Shown: positions 18,049-27,298, counted from the first letter of the stretch. The stretch: 62,798 bases of DNA from Flavobacterium sp. SUN052 (GCF_028867935.1 NZ_JAPQNS010000024.1:1-62798), one strand, 5' to 3'. Notes: generated by a model not told the origin, from the sequence alone. A program made the numbers and translations.

Positions 18049-19860
18049 TTAAAAAATATACTTGTTCTCGGCGATCATTGCCTCAGCAATACGCCGACGG
18101 GCGTTCTTAAGGTTCATCGGCTCGATTTTAGTGAATCGCTTTAACCCCATTAGCATCACGCGCAGTTCGTCGCCCTCAGCGTACGATGTAATGGCTGCGC
18201 GGCCCGCGTTGTTAACTTTCTCTACGGCCTCATGTAAGTACACAAGTGCCAGATCTTTTTGCAACGCCAAGGCTTCTTCACCTTTGATGCCAATTAACTT
18301 TTCTACACGTAGAAGCACTGACTCAGCTGCATACACTTCAATAGCCATATCAGCGAGATTCATCAGGATTTCCTGCTCTTCGGAGAATTTCATCATGAAT
18401 TTCTGCACCGCCGAGCCAGCAACCATCAAAACAGCTTTTTTAAGGTTACGAAGCACTTTTTTCTCCGCTACAAAAATGCCTTCTTCTTCCTCGGTACTGA
18501 AATCTGGAATCGACATGATCTCTTTTCCAACGGCCATTGCTGGACCCATCAGGTCGAGTTCACCTTTCATGGCCCGCTTCAGAATCATGTCAACCACGAG
18601 CATCCGGTTGATCTCGTTGGTACCTTCGAAAATTCGGTTGATACGGGCATCCCGGTAACTCCGGTCCATAGGCGCATCTGCTGAATAACCCATACCACCA
18701 TATACCTGAACCCCTTCATCAACTACATAGTCCAGGGCCTCTGAACCGTGAACCTTAATAATGGCGCATTCGATAGCAAATTGCTCTAGAGCCTTCAATT
18801 TAGCCTGCACATCGTTCATGCCAGCTTCTTTGAGGTCTTCAATCATATCGTCGATATTCTGGCCTGCCCGGTACGAAGCTGATCCAGACGCATAAACCTT
18901 CACGGCCATCTCGGCTAGTTTATGCTTAATAGCGCCGAACTGAGCAATGGGAGTATTAAACTGCTTCCGCTCATTGGCGTAACGGATGGCATTGTTAATT
19001 ACTTCTTTGGCCCCGCCAACTGTAGCAGCACCTAATTTGATGCGGCCGATGTTGAGGATATTTACAGCAATCTTGAAGCCATTTCCACGATCTGACAACA
19101 GATTCTCAACTGGAACCATACAATCGTTAAAGAAAATCTGACGCGTGTCAGAGCCTTTAATACCCATTTTATGCTCGGGCTCATTCATGGTGATGCCGCC
19201 AAATGGCTTCTCTACAATGAATGCCGAAAGGTTTTTATCAGTCTGACCGTTTTCTTCAATCTTGGCAAAAACAATAAAGATGTCGGCGAAACCACCGTTG
19301 GTAATCCACATTTTCTGACCATTCAGAACATAGTGCTTGCCATCTGCGGTCAGTTTAGCTTTTGTCTTGCCAGCGTTTGCATCCGATCCCGAATCCGGTT
19401 CCGTTAAGCAGTAAGCCGATTTCCACTCTCCTGAGGCCAGTTTAGGCAGATAGCGAGACTTCTGATCGTCGTTTCCGTAATAAACAATAGGCAACGTACC
19501 AATACCGGTATGGGCCGACAGCGCCACTGAAAATGAGTGACCGGCCCCAGTTACTTCAGCCACCAACATTGAGGTGTTGAAGTTCATGCCGAATCCACCG
19601 TATTCTTCTGGCACACCCGTACCTAAAAGACCCAATTCGCCTGCCTTATCCATCAAGGATGAAATTAGTTCGGGTGATTTGGCCGTATCTATTTCATTTA
19701 GCCGAGGCCAAATTTCACGTTCTAGAAACTCGCGACAAGTAGCCGCAATCATCATCTGCTCTTCAGTAAACTCTTCAGGGATAAATACCTGATCGGCAGT
19801 TGTTTCTTTTATTAAAAACTCTCCGCCTTTGATAGATGATTTGTTTTGTGTTGCAACCAT
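18049..19860 (-). CDS. Acyl-CoA dehydrogenase with C-terminal extension (fatty-acid beta-oxidation)
   Basis: This FAD enzyme introduces the alpha,beta double bond in acyl-CoA, the first step of beta-oxidation. The protein has 603 residues: an N-terminal and middle domain (YCLTEPDSGSDA, MWITNGGFADIF), a C-terminal helical domain with GGMGYSADAPMDRSYRDARI, and the catalytic Glu in RIFEGTNEINRML (about residue 412). An extra helical domain of about 150 residues follows, as in very-long-chain (VLCAD-like) enzymes. Its promoter is overlaid by two GTATGC-N2-GCATAC operators that recur at the thiolase gene at 56 kb, which supports a fatty-acid role. It is divergent from the quinone oxidoreductase gene. 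Confidence 0.93.
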   Translation of the reverse strand: MVATQNKSSIKGGEFLIKETTADQVFIPEEFTEEQMMIAATCREFLEREIWPRLNEIDTAKSPELISSLMDKAGELGLLGTGVPEEYGGFGMNFNTSMLVAEVTGAGHSFSVALSAHTGIGTLPIVYYGNDDQKSRYLPKLASGEWKSAYCLTEPDSGSDANAGKTKAKLTADGKHYVLNGQKMWITNGGFADIFIVFAKIEENGQTDKNLSAFIVEKPFGGITMNEPEHKMGIKGSDTRQIFFNDCMVPVENLLSDRGNGFKIAVNILNIGRIKLGAATVGGAKEVINNAIRYANERKQFNTPIAQFGAIKHKLAEMAVKVYASGSASYRAGQNIDDMIEDLKEAGMNDVQAKLKALEQFAIECAIIKVHGSEALDYVVDEGVQVYGGMGYSADAPMDRSYRDARINRIFEGTNEINRMLVVDMILKRAMKGELDLMGPAMAVGKEIMSIPDFSTEEEEGIFVAEKKVLRNLKKAVLMVAGSAVQKFMMKFSEEQEILMNLADMAIEVYAAESVLLRVEKLIGIKGEEALALQKDLALVYLHEAVEKVNNAGRAAITSYAEGDELRVMLMGLKRFTKIEPMNLKNARRRIAEAMIAENKYIF

Positions 19861-19872
19861 GACCAGGAAATG

Positions 19873-19935
19873 TTATGCGTGCATACTAATTGTGTATGCA
19901 AAGGAAATACCTTGCAAAATAGTATGCAAGCATAC
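19873..19935 (-). promoter_or_regulatory. Promoter of the acyl-CoA dehydrogenase gene with two palindromic operators
   Basis: Minus-strand promoter: TTG at 19927-19929, 21-base spacer, TTCCTTTG at 19898-19905 (one mismatch to TAnnTTTG). Operator 1, TTATGCGTGCATAC (19873-19886), lies over the likely start/leader. Operator 2, GTATGCAAGCATAC (19922-19935), covers the -33 box. A half-site GTATGCA lies at 19893-19899. The same motif occurs at the thiolase promoter (56062-56075). This arrangement suits a repressor, perhaps TetR-like, but no regulator gene is present in the window. Confidence 0.7.
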
Positions 19936-20045
19936 GGTTAAATTATTTTATTGTGAACAAATTAGATTTTTTGATTCAGGAAGTGGGATATTGGATAACG
20001 AATATTATTTGAGAGTCAAATACGAGAAACACAAGGTCGAAAAAT

Positions 20046-21023
20046 ATGAAAGCAGTATTATGCCGACAATATGGTCCGCCAGAAAGCCTTCAGGTTGAGG
20101 AAATTGAGTGGCCAATTGCCGAGAAAGGCAAAGTAGTTATTGATGTGAAAGCGTGCGGTGTCAACTTTCCAGACACGCTCATTATTCAGGGCAAATACCA
20201 GTTCAAACCAGCATTCCCGTTTTCGCCAGGGGGCGAAGTTGCAGGTGTCGTGCGTGAAGTTGGTGAGGGTGTTACCCATCTCAAACCAGGCGATAACGTC
20301 CTTGCACTTACTGGTTGGGGCGGTTTTGCAGAGGGTGTTCTGGCTGATGGATACCGTACTTTTCCGATGCCGCCGGATATGGATCATCAAACGGCTGCAT
20401 CGCTCATGTATACGTACGGAACGTCGTATCATGCCTTAAAGGACCGGGCTCAACTACAGGCTGGAGAGACTCTATTGGTGTTGGGAGCTGCCGGAGGAGT
20501 GGGTTTGGCAGCTGTAACACTGGGTAAAATAATGGGCGCAAAAGTTATTGCTGCTGCATCGACCGACGAAAAACTGGCCCTTTGCAAAGAATACGGTGCT
20601 GATGAAACAATCAACTATGCCTCCCAGGATTTCCGCGAGCGTATCAAAGAGCTTACCGGCGGACAAGGAATCGATGTGGTTTATGATCCGGTCGGTGGTG
20701 ATTTAGCCGAACCAGCGTTACGATCGATGAATTGGCGAGGGAGATATTTGGTTATTGGCTTTGCTGCCGGATCAATTCCAAGTTTACCCCTGAATTTGCC
20801 GCTGCTTAAAGGCTGTTCAGTAGTAGGAGTCTTCTGGGGTGCTTTTGCAGAACGCCAACCCAAAGACAGCTTCCGTAATGTGCAGGAGCTAATCGGATTC
20901 TGGCAAAAAGGGCTACTTAAACCACACATTCACGCGATCTATTCGCTTGAACAAGCGGCCGATGCGCTAAATGAGATGCTGGGACGCAGAGTTATGGGGA
21001 AGGTACTGGTAGTGCCAGAATAA
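20046..21023 (+). CDS. NADPH:quinone oxidoreductase-like MDR protein
   Basis: A 325-residue zinc-free medium-chain dehydrogenase/reductase. The N-terminal GroES-like domain contains CGVNFPDTLIIQGKYQ, and the nucleotide-binding LVLGAAGGVGLAAV lies at about residues 144-157. The pattern fits the quinone oxidoreductase / enoyl reductase-like subgroup (FSPGGEVAGVV); the real substrate is unknown. It starts 185 bases from the divergent acyl-CoA dehydrogenase across the shared operator region, so it may belong to the same lipid-related regulon. A long palindrome follows the stop codon. Confidence 0.9.
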   Translation: MKAVLCRQYGPPESLQVEEIEWPIAEKGKVVIDVKACGVNFPDTLIIQGKYQFKPAFPFSPGGEVAGVVREVGEGVTHLKPGDNVLALTGWGGFAEGVLADGYRTFPMPPDMDHQTAASLMYTYGTSYHALKDRAQLQAGETLLVLGAAGGVGLAAVTLGKIMGAKVIAAASTDEKLALCKEYGADETINYASQDFRERIKELTGGQGIDVVYDPVGGDLAEPALRSMNWRGRYLVIGFAAGSIPSLPLNLPLLKGCSVVGVFWGAFAERQPKDSFRNVQELIGFWQKGLLKPHIHAIYSLEQAADALNEMLGRRVMGKVLVVPE

Positions 21024-21030
21024 GCGTATG

Positions 21031-21119
21031 AACCAGGATTGCTTAAATTAAACAGGATAGCGGATGCATAAACAAAACATCCTGTTTAATTTAAGCAATC
21101 CTGTACAAATCCTGGTTCA
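21031..21119. repeat. Long palindromic repeat between two convergent genes
   Basis: A perfect 25-bp inverted repeat (21035-21059 against 21080-21104) with a 20-base spacer. An outer pair, GAACCAGGAT (21031-21040) and ATCCTGGTTC (21110-21119), extends it. Left-arm subunits GGATTGCTT and AAACAGGAT resemble the palindrome at 23255-23338. It fills the gap between the stop codons of the quinone oxidoreductase and the quinoprotein gene and could act as a two-way terminator or mRNA-end structure. It probably belongs to a dispersed intergenic repeat family; that was not searched. Confidence 0.8.
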
Positions 21120-21121
21120 GA

Positions 21122-23236
21122 CTATAGTGAAAACGCCACATACTGGTTCCCTTTCTTTGAACCTAATTTGCTGCCACCGCAGGCTATTACAACATACTGC
21201 TTGCCGCCTATCTGGTACGTTGATGGCGTAGCATACCCTGCTGCCGGAAGTTTAGTTTCCCACAGAAGTTTGCCCGTTTTGCGGTCGAAAGCGCGAAACA
21301 TTTCGTCGCGGGTAGCGGCAATAAACAGGAGTCCACCAGCTGTAACTACTGGGCCACCGTAGTTTTCGGTACCGGTATTAGGAATGCCCTTTGCTTTTAG
21401 ATCAGGGTCCTCACCTAGAGGGATTTTCCAGAGATACTCGCCTGTGTTTAGGTTGATGGCGTTGAGGGTGCCCCAGGGTGGTTTAATAGCGTAGGCTCCT
21501 TTGCTGTCCAGAAATTTGTTATATCCGGTAATGCTGTACGGAGGGAATGTAGGCTTGCTTGTTTTTGTTGCTACAACTCCACCCGGTTCCACTTTTTCGT
21601 CGCCAAACAAGAACGAAACGAGGGCTTGTTTTTCGTCTGCGGTGAGTTGTGTAAAGCCCGGCATCATACCTTTTCCGTTAGATACAATCTGCGAAACATA
21701 CGCCTTATCTCGCCTTGTATTGATGCCTACCAACGACGGATATCCGCTTTCGGGGTTGCCTTTTAGGTTTGGCGCGTGGCAGCCAGCACAAGAGAGTGTG
21801 TATACTTTTTTGCCGGGGCTAAGGTTGGCTAATTCATCGCCTTTTGGCTTCTCTTTCATTGTAAAGAGCCAGGCAATATCGTTGGCATTAACGTACAAAA
21901 TGCCATCGGGGTCAGCTGCAGAGCCACCCCATTCGGCACCGCCATCGCAACCCGGCAGGAGTAGCGTGCCTCGCTGGCTGATAGGGGTAAACGGTTTTGT
22001 ATCACTGTTTCTAAAGCGCGCCAGTAAAGAGTCGCGTTCTGTAGAATAAGGGTTTATATCGGCCTCGGTCATTTGCTGGCGAGCAAACGGGGCTGGCTTG
22101 CTCGGAACAGGTTGCGTTGGCCAGGTTACTTCACCGGGAATGGTCGATTTGGCTACAGGAACTTCATTGATTGGAAAGAGGGGCTTGCCTGTAACGCGAT
22201 CAAAAACAAACACAAAGCCCTGTTTAGAGGTTTGAGCGACGGCATCTATTTTTCGGGGACGCCCATCTGACCCCTTCTGGGTCACCGTTACCAGGTTTGG
22301 GGGCGAAGGGAAGTCGCGATCCCAAATGTCATGATGCATTGCTTGGTAATGCCACAAACGCTTACCTGTACGCACATCTAAAGCCAACAGGCAATTGGCA
22401 AACAGGTTTTGCCCCGTGCGATTTGCCCCATAAAAATCGTATGATGCAGAGCCAGTAGGGACGAAAATTATGCCTCGTTGCTTATCTACGGCCATTCCTG
22501 CCCAAGAATTTACTCCTCCAATTTCAGGGTGATCAGCCATGTCTTTTGGCCAGGTATCATAACCATATTCACCGGGTTGAGGAATAGTATGAAACGTCCA
22601 GACAACTTTACCCGTCCGAACATCAAACGCCTGAAGGTAGCCAGGTGCCGCCCCAGCGCCCTCATCAACGCGGGTTGGCATCACAATCAAGTCCTCAAAA
22701 ACTGTTCCGGGTGTATTTGAAATTAAGAATTTGGAAACGTGTTCGGGGCCCAAACTCACTCGCATATCAACCTTACCTCCATCGCCAAACGAATCAACAG
22801 GCTCGCCAGTTGTAGCATCCAGCGCATATAGTTGCGGGCCAACAGTGTACAAAATTCGTTTATCAGACCCGTTTGCCCAGTACGCTACTCCCCTACTGGT
22901 GCTGTGCCAGGCCTTCAGGGGATCGCCGAATCGCCATAGCTCCTTACCTGTTGCGGCATCCAGCGCAAACGCCTGTACAGAGGCTGTAACTCCATACAAA
23001 ACACCACCAACAATGATAGAATTGACCTGCATTTGCCCGCTATCTGGAGCTGAATAACTCCATGCCTGTTTTAGTTGGCCAACGTTACCCGTGTTAATTT
23101 GCGTCAACGTAGAATAGTGATTCCGGTCGGGGCCACCAAGATATTCAGGCCAATCTGTATCATCAGTCTGAATAGTTGGATGCAGGAAAGCGGTAATGGC
23201 AAGAGTTATAGCAGAAAGGAGGAGAAGACGTTTCAT
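21122..23236 (-). CDS. PQQ-dependent dehydrogenase with inserted cytochrome c domain
   Basis: A periplasmic quinoprotein of 704 residues from the ATG at 23236; the frame goes 8 codons further, but this start gives the signal peptide MKRLLLLSAITLAITAFLHP. WPEYLGGPDRNHYSTL and repeated DAATGKELWRF-type blades mark an eight-bladed PQQ propeller. A c-type haem motif CAGCH (about residue 483) with a likely Met ligand in GMMPGFTQL (about 525) is inserted before the last blades, so electrons can leave through haem. The family oxidises sugars or alcohols; the substrate is unknown. It lies downstream of the GMC oxidoreductase and subunit-3 genes on the same strand. Confidence 0.9.
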   Translation of the reverse strand: MKRLLLLSAITLAITAFLHPTIQTDDTDWPEYLGGPDRNHYSTLTQINTGNVGQLKQAWSYSAPDSGQMQVNSIIVGGVLYGVTASVQAFALDAATGKELWRFGDPLKAWHSTSRGVAYWANGSDKRILYTVGPQLYALDATTGEPVDSFGDGGKVDMRVSLGPEHVSKFLISNTPGTVFEDLIVMPTRVDEGAGAAPGYLQAFDVRTGKVVWTFHTIPQPGEYGYDTWPKDMADHPEIGGVNSWAGMAVDKQRGIIFVPTGSASYDFYGANRTGQNLFANCLLALDVRTGKRLWHYQAMHHDIWDRDFPSPPNLVTVTQKGSDGRPRKIDAVAQTSKQGFVFVFDRVTGKPLFPINEVPVAKSTIPGEVTWPTQPVPSKPAPFARQQMTEADINPYSTERDSLLARFRNSDTKPFTPISQRGTLLLPGCDGGAEWGGSAADPDGILYVNANDIAWLFTMKEKPKGDELANLSPGKKVYTLSCAGCHAPNLKGNPESGYPSLVGINTRRDKAYVSQIVSNGKGMMPGFTQLTADEKQALVSFLFGDEKVEPGGVVATKTSKPTFPPYSITGYNKFLDSKGAYAIKPPWGTLNAINLNTGEYLWKIPLGEDPDLKAKGIPNTGTENYGGPVVTAGGLLFIAATRDEMFRAFDRKTGKLLWETKLPAAGYATPSTYQIGGKQYVVIACGGSKLGSKKGNQYVAFSL

Positions 23237-23254
23237 GGCAAGGCTTAGGAGTTG

Positions 23255-23338
23255 GAACACGGATTAAACAGATAAAGCGGATTTGAACAGATTTTTAGTC
23301 ATCCGTTCAAATCCGCTTTATCTGTTTAATCCGTGTTC
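23255..23338. repeat. Perfect 34-bp inverted repeat after the GMC oxidoreductase gene
   Basis: Left arm 23255-23288 and right arm 23305-23338 are perfect reverse complements, separated by 16 bases. Each arm has an inner near-repeat: CGGATTAAACAGAT then CGGATTTGAACAGAT. It starts 6 bases after the GMC stop codon and is related in wording to the palindrome at 21031-21119. A single degenerate unit (TTAAACGGATTCGAATTACA) lies at 25737-25756. It is probably a mobile or dispersed intergenic repeat with terminator-like potential. Confidence 0.8.
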
Positions 23339-23344
23339 TATAAA

Positions 23345-25069
23345 TTAGAGTGCTTTCTTCTTCATTTCCTGTACGGCAAAGTTAGCTGCACGAGCCGTCA
23401 ATGCCATGTAAGTCAATGATGGATTCACGCAGGAAGCCGAAGTCATACAGGCTCCATCAGTATTAAATACGTTCTTAACCGAGTGGAGTTGGTTATGAGC
23501 GTTCAATATTGATGTTTTTGGGTCTTTACCCATACGGGCAGTTCCCATCTCGTGAATACCGATGCCGGGGTTCTTTGACGTATCGTTGTAAGGCGTTATG
23601 TTTTTAACACCAGCTGCTTCAAGCATCTCGGCGGCATCATTCATCATGTCGACACGCATTTTGCGCTCGTTTTCGCCGTAAGCAGCATCAAATACGATCA
23701 ATGGAAGACCCCATTTATCTTTTTGATCGGGCGAAAGCGTCATGCGGTTGTTCGGATCAGGTAACATTTCACCAAATCCGCCCAAACTCATTGACCATGG
23801 ACCCGGTTTGGTCAGCGTTTCTTTCAAATCAGCTCCGAAACCATCCATACCATTACCACGGTTCCAGCCTCCACGGCCAGCTCCACCCTGATAGCCAAAA
23901 CCACGAGTGTACTCGCGTTTGTCACTCCCCCAGTTACGGTAACGAGGAACGTAAACACCATTGGCCCGACGACCGTAGTAATACTTATCGTCCATGCCCT
24001 CAAAGGTGCCCGCAGCACCAACAGCGAGGTGGTGGTCCATGATATTACGGCCTAACTGATCTGAATCGTTACCCATTCCATTCGGGAAACGGCTCGATTT
24101 AGAATTCATCAGAATCGACGTACTGGCAAAAGCCGACGCATTCAGGAAAATCACACGAGCAAAGTATTCGCGTACTTCTTTGGTGTTCTGGTCGATAACT
24201 CGAACGCCCGTTGCAATACCTTTTTTGTCGTCATACAGTACTTCTGTCACAATAGAATCGGGTCGTAATGTTAACCGACCAGTTGCCATTGCAGCAGGGA
24301 GCGTTGATGACTGCGTGCTGAAATACGCACCGTACGGACAACCACGCATACACTGATTACGGTATTGGCAAGCAGCCCGACCCAGTGCATAATGTTGTGC
24401 CTGAGGAGAGGTTAAGTGGGCGGTCCGGCCAATGGTAACGGTTCGTCCACCAAACGCTTTTTCAACCCGGCCTTTAACTTCTTTCTCGACACAATTCAAC
24501 TCCATTGGCGACAGAAACTGGCCATTGGGTAATACCGACAAGTTATCTTTATTGCCCGAAACACCCACGAACCGCTCTACATAATCGTACCAGGGAGCTA
24601 AGTCTTTGTAACGAATTGGCCAGTCGACAGCAATACCTTCTTTGGCATTTGCCATGAAATCTTCTTCGTTCCAACGGTAACTCTGCCGACCCCACATCAG
24701 CGAGCGACCACCAACGTGATAACCCCGAATCCAGTCGACTTTACGGCCTGGTTTTTCGAGGTAAGGGTTTTCTTTATCGTTTTCGAAGTGATGCCGCCAT
24801 TCTTCATTAGCGGTGTAACCCGTACGCATGTTTGCCCAGTATTCTTCGGCAGCCATTGTGGTAATTCGGCCACGGTGCGGGAAATCCCAGGGGTTATTGG
24901 TGGCTGTTGTGTATCCTTCGACGTGCTTAATGTCGCGACCACGCTCCAGCATTATCACTTTCAGGCCTTTCTGGGTCAACTCTTTAGCTGCCCAGCCACC
25001 TGAAATACCAGACCCAACGACAATTGCGTCGTAGGTCATATCTTTTATGGCGTCAATATTGAGGTTCAT
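23345..25069 (-). CDS. GMC-family FAD-dependent oxidoreductase
   Basis: A 574-residue flavoprotein of the glucose-methanol-choline family. The FAD motif VVGSGISGGWAAKEL is at about residues 17-31, a GGRSLMWGRQSYRW block at about 117-130, and the C-terminal family block SCVNPSLTYMALTARAA at the end. A Cys-rich stretch CQYRNQCMRGCPYGAYF near residue 240 is unusual for simple GMC enzymes and is seen in the large subunits of gluconate/sorbitol-type dehydrogenases. It follows the subunit-3-like gene by 10 bases, suggesting a two-subunit complex that passes electrons to cytochromes or quinones. Confidence 0.92.
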   Translation of the reverse strand: MNLNIDAIKDMTYDAIVVGSGISGGWAAKELTQKGLKVIMLERGRDIKHVEGYTTATNNPWDFPHRGRITTMAAEEYWANMRTGYTANEEWRHHFENDKENPYLEKPGRKVDWIRGYHVGGRSLMWGRQSYRWNEEDFMANAKEGIAVDWPIRYKDLAPWYDYVERFVGVSGNKDNLSVLPNGQFLSPMELNCVEKEVKGRVEKAFGGRTVTIGRTAHLTSPQAQHYALGRAACQYRNQCMRGCPYGAYFSTQSSTLPAAMATGRLTLRPDSIVTEVLYDDKKGIATGVRVIDQNTKEVREYFARVIFLNASAFASTSILMNSKSSRFPNGMGNDSDQLGRNIMDHHLAVGAAGTFEGMDDKYYYGRRANGVYVPRYRNWGSDKREYTRGFGYQGGAGRGGWNRGNGMDGFGADLKETLTKPGPWSMSLGGFGEMLPDPNNRMTLSPDQKDKWGLPLIVFDAAYGENERKMRVDMMNDAAEMLEAAGVKNITPYNDTSKNPGIGIHEMGTARMGKDPKTSILNAHNQLHSVKNVFNTDGACMTSASCVNPSLTYMALTARAANFAVQEMKKKAL

Positions 25070-25079
25070 AGGTCTTCTT

Positions 25080-25709
25080 TTATATTGCCCACGCCTTCTG
25101 GCCTGGTTTGAGCGTTACACATCCTTCGTAGCGACCCGGAACAGCCACGTATTCAAGGGCTTGAGTACAACCGATTTCTGAGGTAAAATAACCCATCAGG
25201 GTTAGATCCTTCAGCATCGTGAAGAATGGAGTGAATTTCTTCTGTTCTTTTGGCAATTGAACATCCTGCTGACCGCTTCCAGCCTGCACAGGTTTGTTCA
25301 TAGCTGCCCGTTGCTGTTTTGCTTCTGCTTCCAGTTTTTTTACAATCTCGATACGTTGATTAGCATCAAGACCTACAAATGCCTTACCATAAGCGTCCTG
25401 AGACAGTTTATTGGTAGTGGCTAAACCTTCCAGGAATCGCTGCTGATCTGGTTGAGTGTAACAATCTTTCAGAACAACGTCGATAATTTCGTTCACCTTA
25501 GCTGCTTTTGCACCGGGAGTTCCGGTAGCTGGAATAATCGTTTCAGCCAGTTCTGCCACCGTAGCATCCTGATCGGCAGAGAAAAGGACCGGTTTACCCG
25601 TGCTGGCGCGTAGGGCTGCCGAACGTTCCAATGTATCGGCCAGCGCTGGTAGCGACATAGTCGTTCCGACAAAGGTGGCCACACGGAGAAGGGCGTCTCT
25701 TCTGTTCAT
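25080..25709 (-). CDS. Gluconate 2-dehydrogenase subunit 3-like protein
   Basis: A 209-residue protein with a Tat/Sec-type N-terminus (MNRRDALLRVATFVGTTMSL) and the family motifs TVAELAETIIPATGTPGAKA and DLTLMGYFTSEIGCTQALEY. In characterised members the small subunit helps export and assembly of the FAD subunit, since one Tat signal can carry both. It is the first gene of the minus-strand operon with the GMC oxidoreductase and the quinoprotein, and a TACATTTG box lies 47 bases upstream. Confidence 0.9.
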   Translation of the reverse strand: MNRRDALLRVATFVGTTMSLPALADTLERSAALRASTGKPVLFSADQDATVAELAETIIPATGTPGAKAAKVNEIIDVVLKDCYTQPDQQRFLEGLATTNKLSQDAYGKAFVGLDANQRIEIVKKLEAEAKQQRAAMNKPVQAGSGQQDVQLPKEQKKFTPFFTMLKDLTLMGYFTSEIGCTQALEYVAVPGRYEGCVTLKPGQKAWAI

Positions 25710-25755
25710 GATAAATAAAAATTAACCGTTAGGAATTAAACGGATTCGAATTACA

Positions 25756-25763
25756 CAAATGTA
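25756..25763 (-). promoter_or_regulatory. -7 promoter element of the dehydrogenase operon
   Basis: TACATTTG on the minus strand matches TAnnTTTG exactly. The expected start point is near 25749, about 40 bases before the ATG of the subunit-3-like gene. The -33 position reads CTG rather than TTG, so that half is weak. Confidence 0.55.
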
Positions 25764-25897
25764 TAAAAATCAGAGGTTCGTTTTGCAGGATTTAAAGGGT
25801 TTTGTTAAGAACCGCTGGCTAATTACGAAATTGAATACTGAACGGCTTACACCTATCAGTGTGTTAGCAAGTTATACCAGAGCCACTTTCCTTCTCT

Positions 25898-27298
25898 ATG
25901 GATTTAGTTTCTACTCTCCAGCAATTTTCGAATTTTGCCGATGTCCCCGAAGCACAGCTGCAATGGTTTGTGGAGCGGGCAGAAGAATGTCATTTTTCGG
26001 AACATACGATAATGACTCAGGCTGGTGTCGCTATCGATTACTTAACAGTATTACTCAGCGGACGAATACACATTGATGGTGGCGCGGCTGATGACATAAT
26101 TGTGTATGATTCGCCTGGAAGCATACTAGGTATTTTGCCTTATTCGCGAATGAAAGCAGCCACGTTTCCGGTGGTTGCTGACGCCAATACAACAGCTTTA
26201 CAACTGCACCGTGACCATCTTAAAAGTATGACCGAACACTGTTATGAACTGACAGAAGTGATGGTTCGGCAAATGACGGATCGGGTACGGGACTTCACTC
26301 GCCAAATTCAACAGGGCGAAAAAATGGCTTCCCTTGGGCGGTTATCGGCGGGCCTTGCGCACGAGCTAAATAACCCGGTTTCGGCAGTAGTTCGCTCGGC
26401 TGGCGCATTGAAAAACCATATGAAGGCAACGCCGGAACGATTTAAAGCGGTGATGGCCATTCAACTGCCTGAAGAAGAAGTTGATTTAGTTAATGATCTG
26501 ATGTTTAGGCGGTTGAAGGGTGGCTCCCCTACTCTATCTATGCTCGAACGTAGCAGTCTTGAAGATGATATTACCGATTGGCTCGACGATAATTCTATTG
26601 AAAACCCCGAGGAACTGACCGAATCATTAGTCGAGTTTGGCTTTACGGTTGATGACCTGGATGATATTGGTGACCGGGTTTCCACCGAAAACCTTAGTGC
26701 AATTCTAGGGTGGATTGTAAATAATTTGGTCACTGAAAAGCTTGTTCGGGAAATTGCCGAAGCATCAAAACGTATCTCGACCCTGGTAGGAAGCATTAAG
26801 TCGTATACCCATATGGACCGGGGCGAGGGGCGTGAGAAGATCGAATTGAAAAATGATATTATGAACACTCTAACACTGTTAGATCATAAACTCAAAGTGA
26901 AACACATTGCAACGTCAGTGGATATTCCACCTGATCTGCCAACCTTCAAAGGCTGGCCGGGAGAACTGAACCAAGTCTGGACAAACCTGATTGACAACGC
27001 CGTAGATGCGATGCCTGACGGCGGAAAAATAGAGATCAAAACAGAGTTAGATCAGCGCGCCGACGGCTCCGCGTTTGTGTATACGCATGTGATCGACAAC
27101 GGTGAAGGCATCTCGCCCGAAATAAAATCTAAAATATTTGACCCCTTTTTCACGACTAAGGCCATGGGGGCTGGTACGGGTTTGGGCCTCGACATTGTAC
27201 AGGGAATTATTAAACATCACCGGGGAAGTATCAAAGTTGAATCAGAACCGGGCCGAACCGAGTTTATAGTTTGCTTACCAGTTGATAGTGAGCATTGA
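25898..27298 (+). CDS. Sensor histidine kinase with N-terminal cyclic-nucleotide-binding-like domain
   Basis: A 466-residue soluble kinase. Residues 1-125 look like a cNMP-binding (Crp-type) beta roll (ITVLLSGRIHIDGGAADD-like wording). A HisKA dimer region follows with phospho-acceptor His155 in LSAGLAHELNNPVSAV. The ATPase domain has the N box NQVWTNLIDNAVDAMPDGG, the G1 box DNGEGISPEIKSKIFDPFF and the G2 box GTGLGLDIV. A stretch of about 110 acidic residues sits between HisKA and HATPase. No membrane segment is seen. It forms a gene pair with the receiver-flavoprotein gene that starts 112 bases downstream. Confidence 0.93.
   Translation: MDLVSTLQQFSNFADVPEAQLQWFVERAEECHFSEHTIMTQAGVAIDYLTVLLSGRIHIDGGAADDIIVYDSPGSILGILPYSRMKAATFPVVADANTTALQLHRDHLKSMTEHCYELTEVMVRQMTDRVRDFTRQIQQGEKMASLGRLSAGLAHELNNPVSAVVRSAGALKNHMKATPERFKAVMAIQLPEEEVDLVNDLMFRRLKGGSPTLSMLERSSLEDDITDWLDDNSIENPEELTESLVEFGFTVDDLDDIGDRVSTENLSAILGWIVNNLVTEKLVREIAEASKRISTLVGSIKSYTHMDRGEGREKIELKNDIMNTLTLLDHKLKVKHIATSVDIPPDLPTFKGWPGELNQVWTNLIDNAVDAMPDGGKIEIKTELDQRADGSAFVYTHVIDNGEGISPEIKSKIFDPFFTTKAMGAGTGLGLDIVQGIIKHHRGSIKVESEPGRTEFIVCLPVDSEH

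Noticed and set aside
23701..24042. Long antisense frame inside the GMC oxidoreductase gene
   Set aside because: It has biased composition, no start context and lies fully within a well-supported gene; it looks like a codon-bias shadow. The same applies to similar antisense frames in mnmG, mfd, ftsK, the M1 peptidases and the acyl-CoA dehydrogenase.
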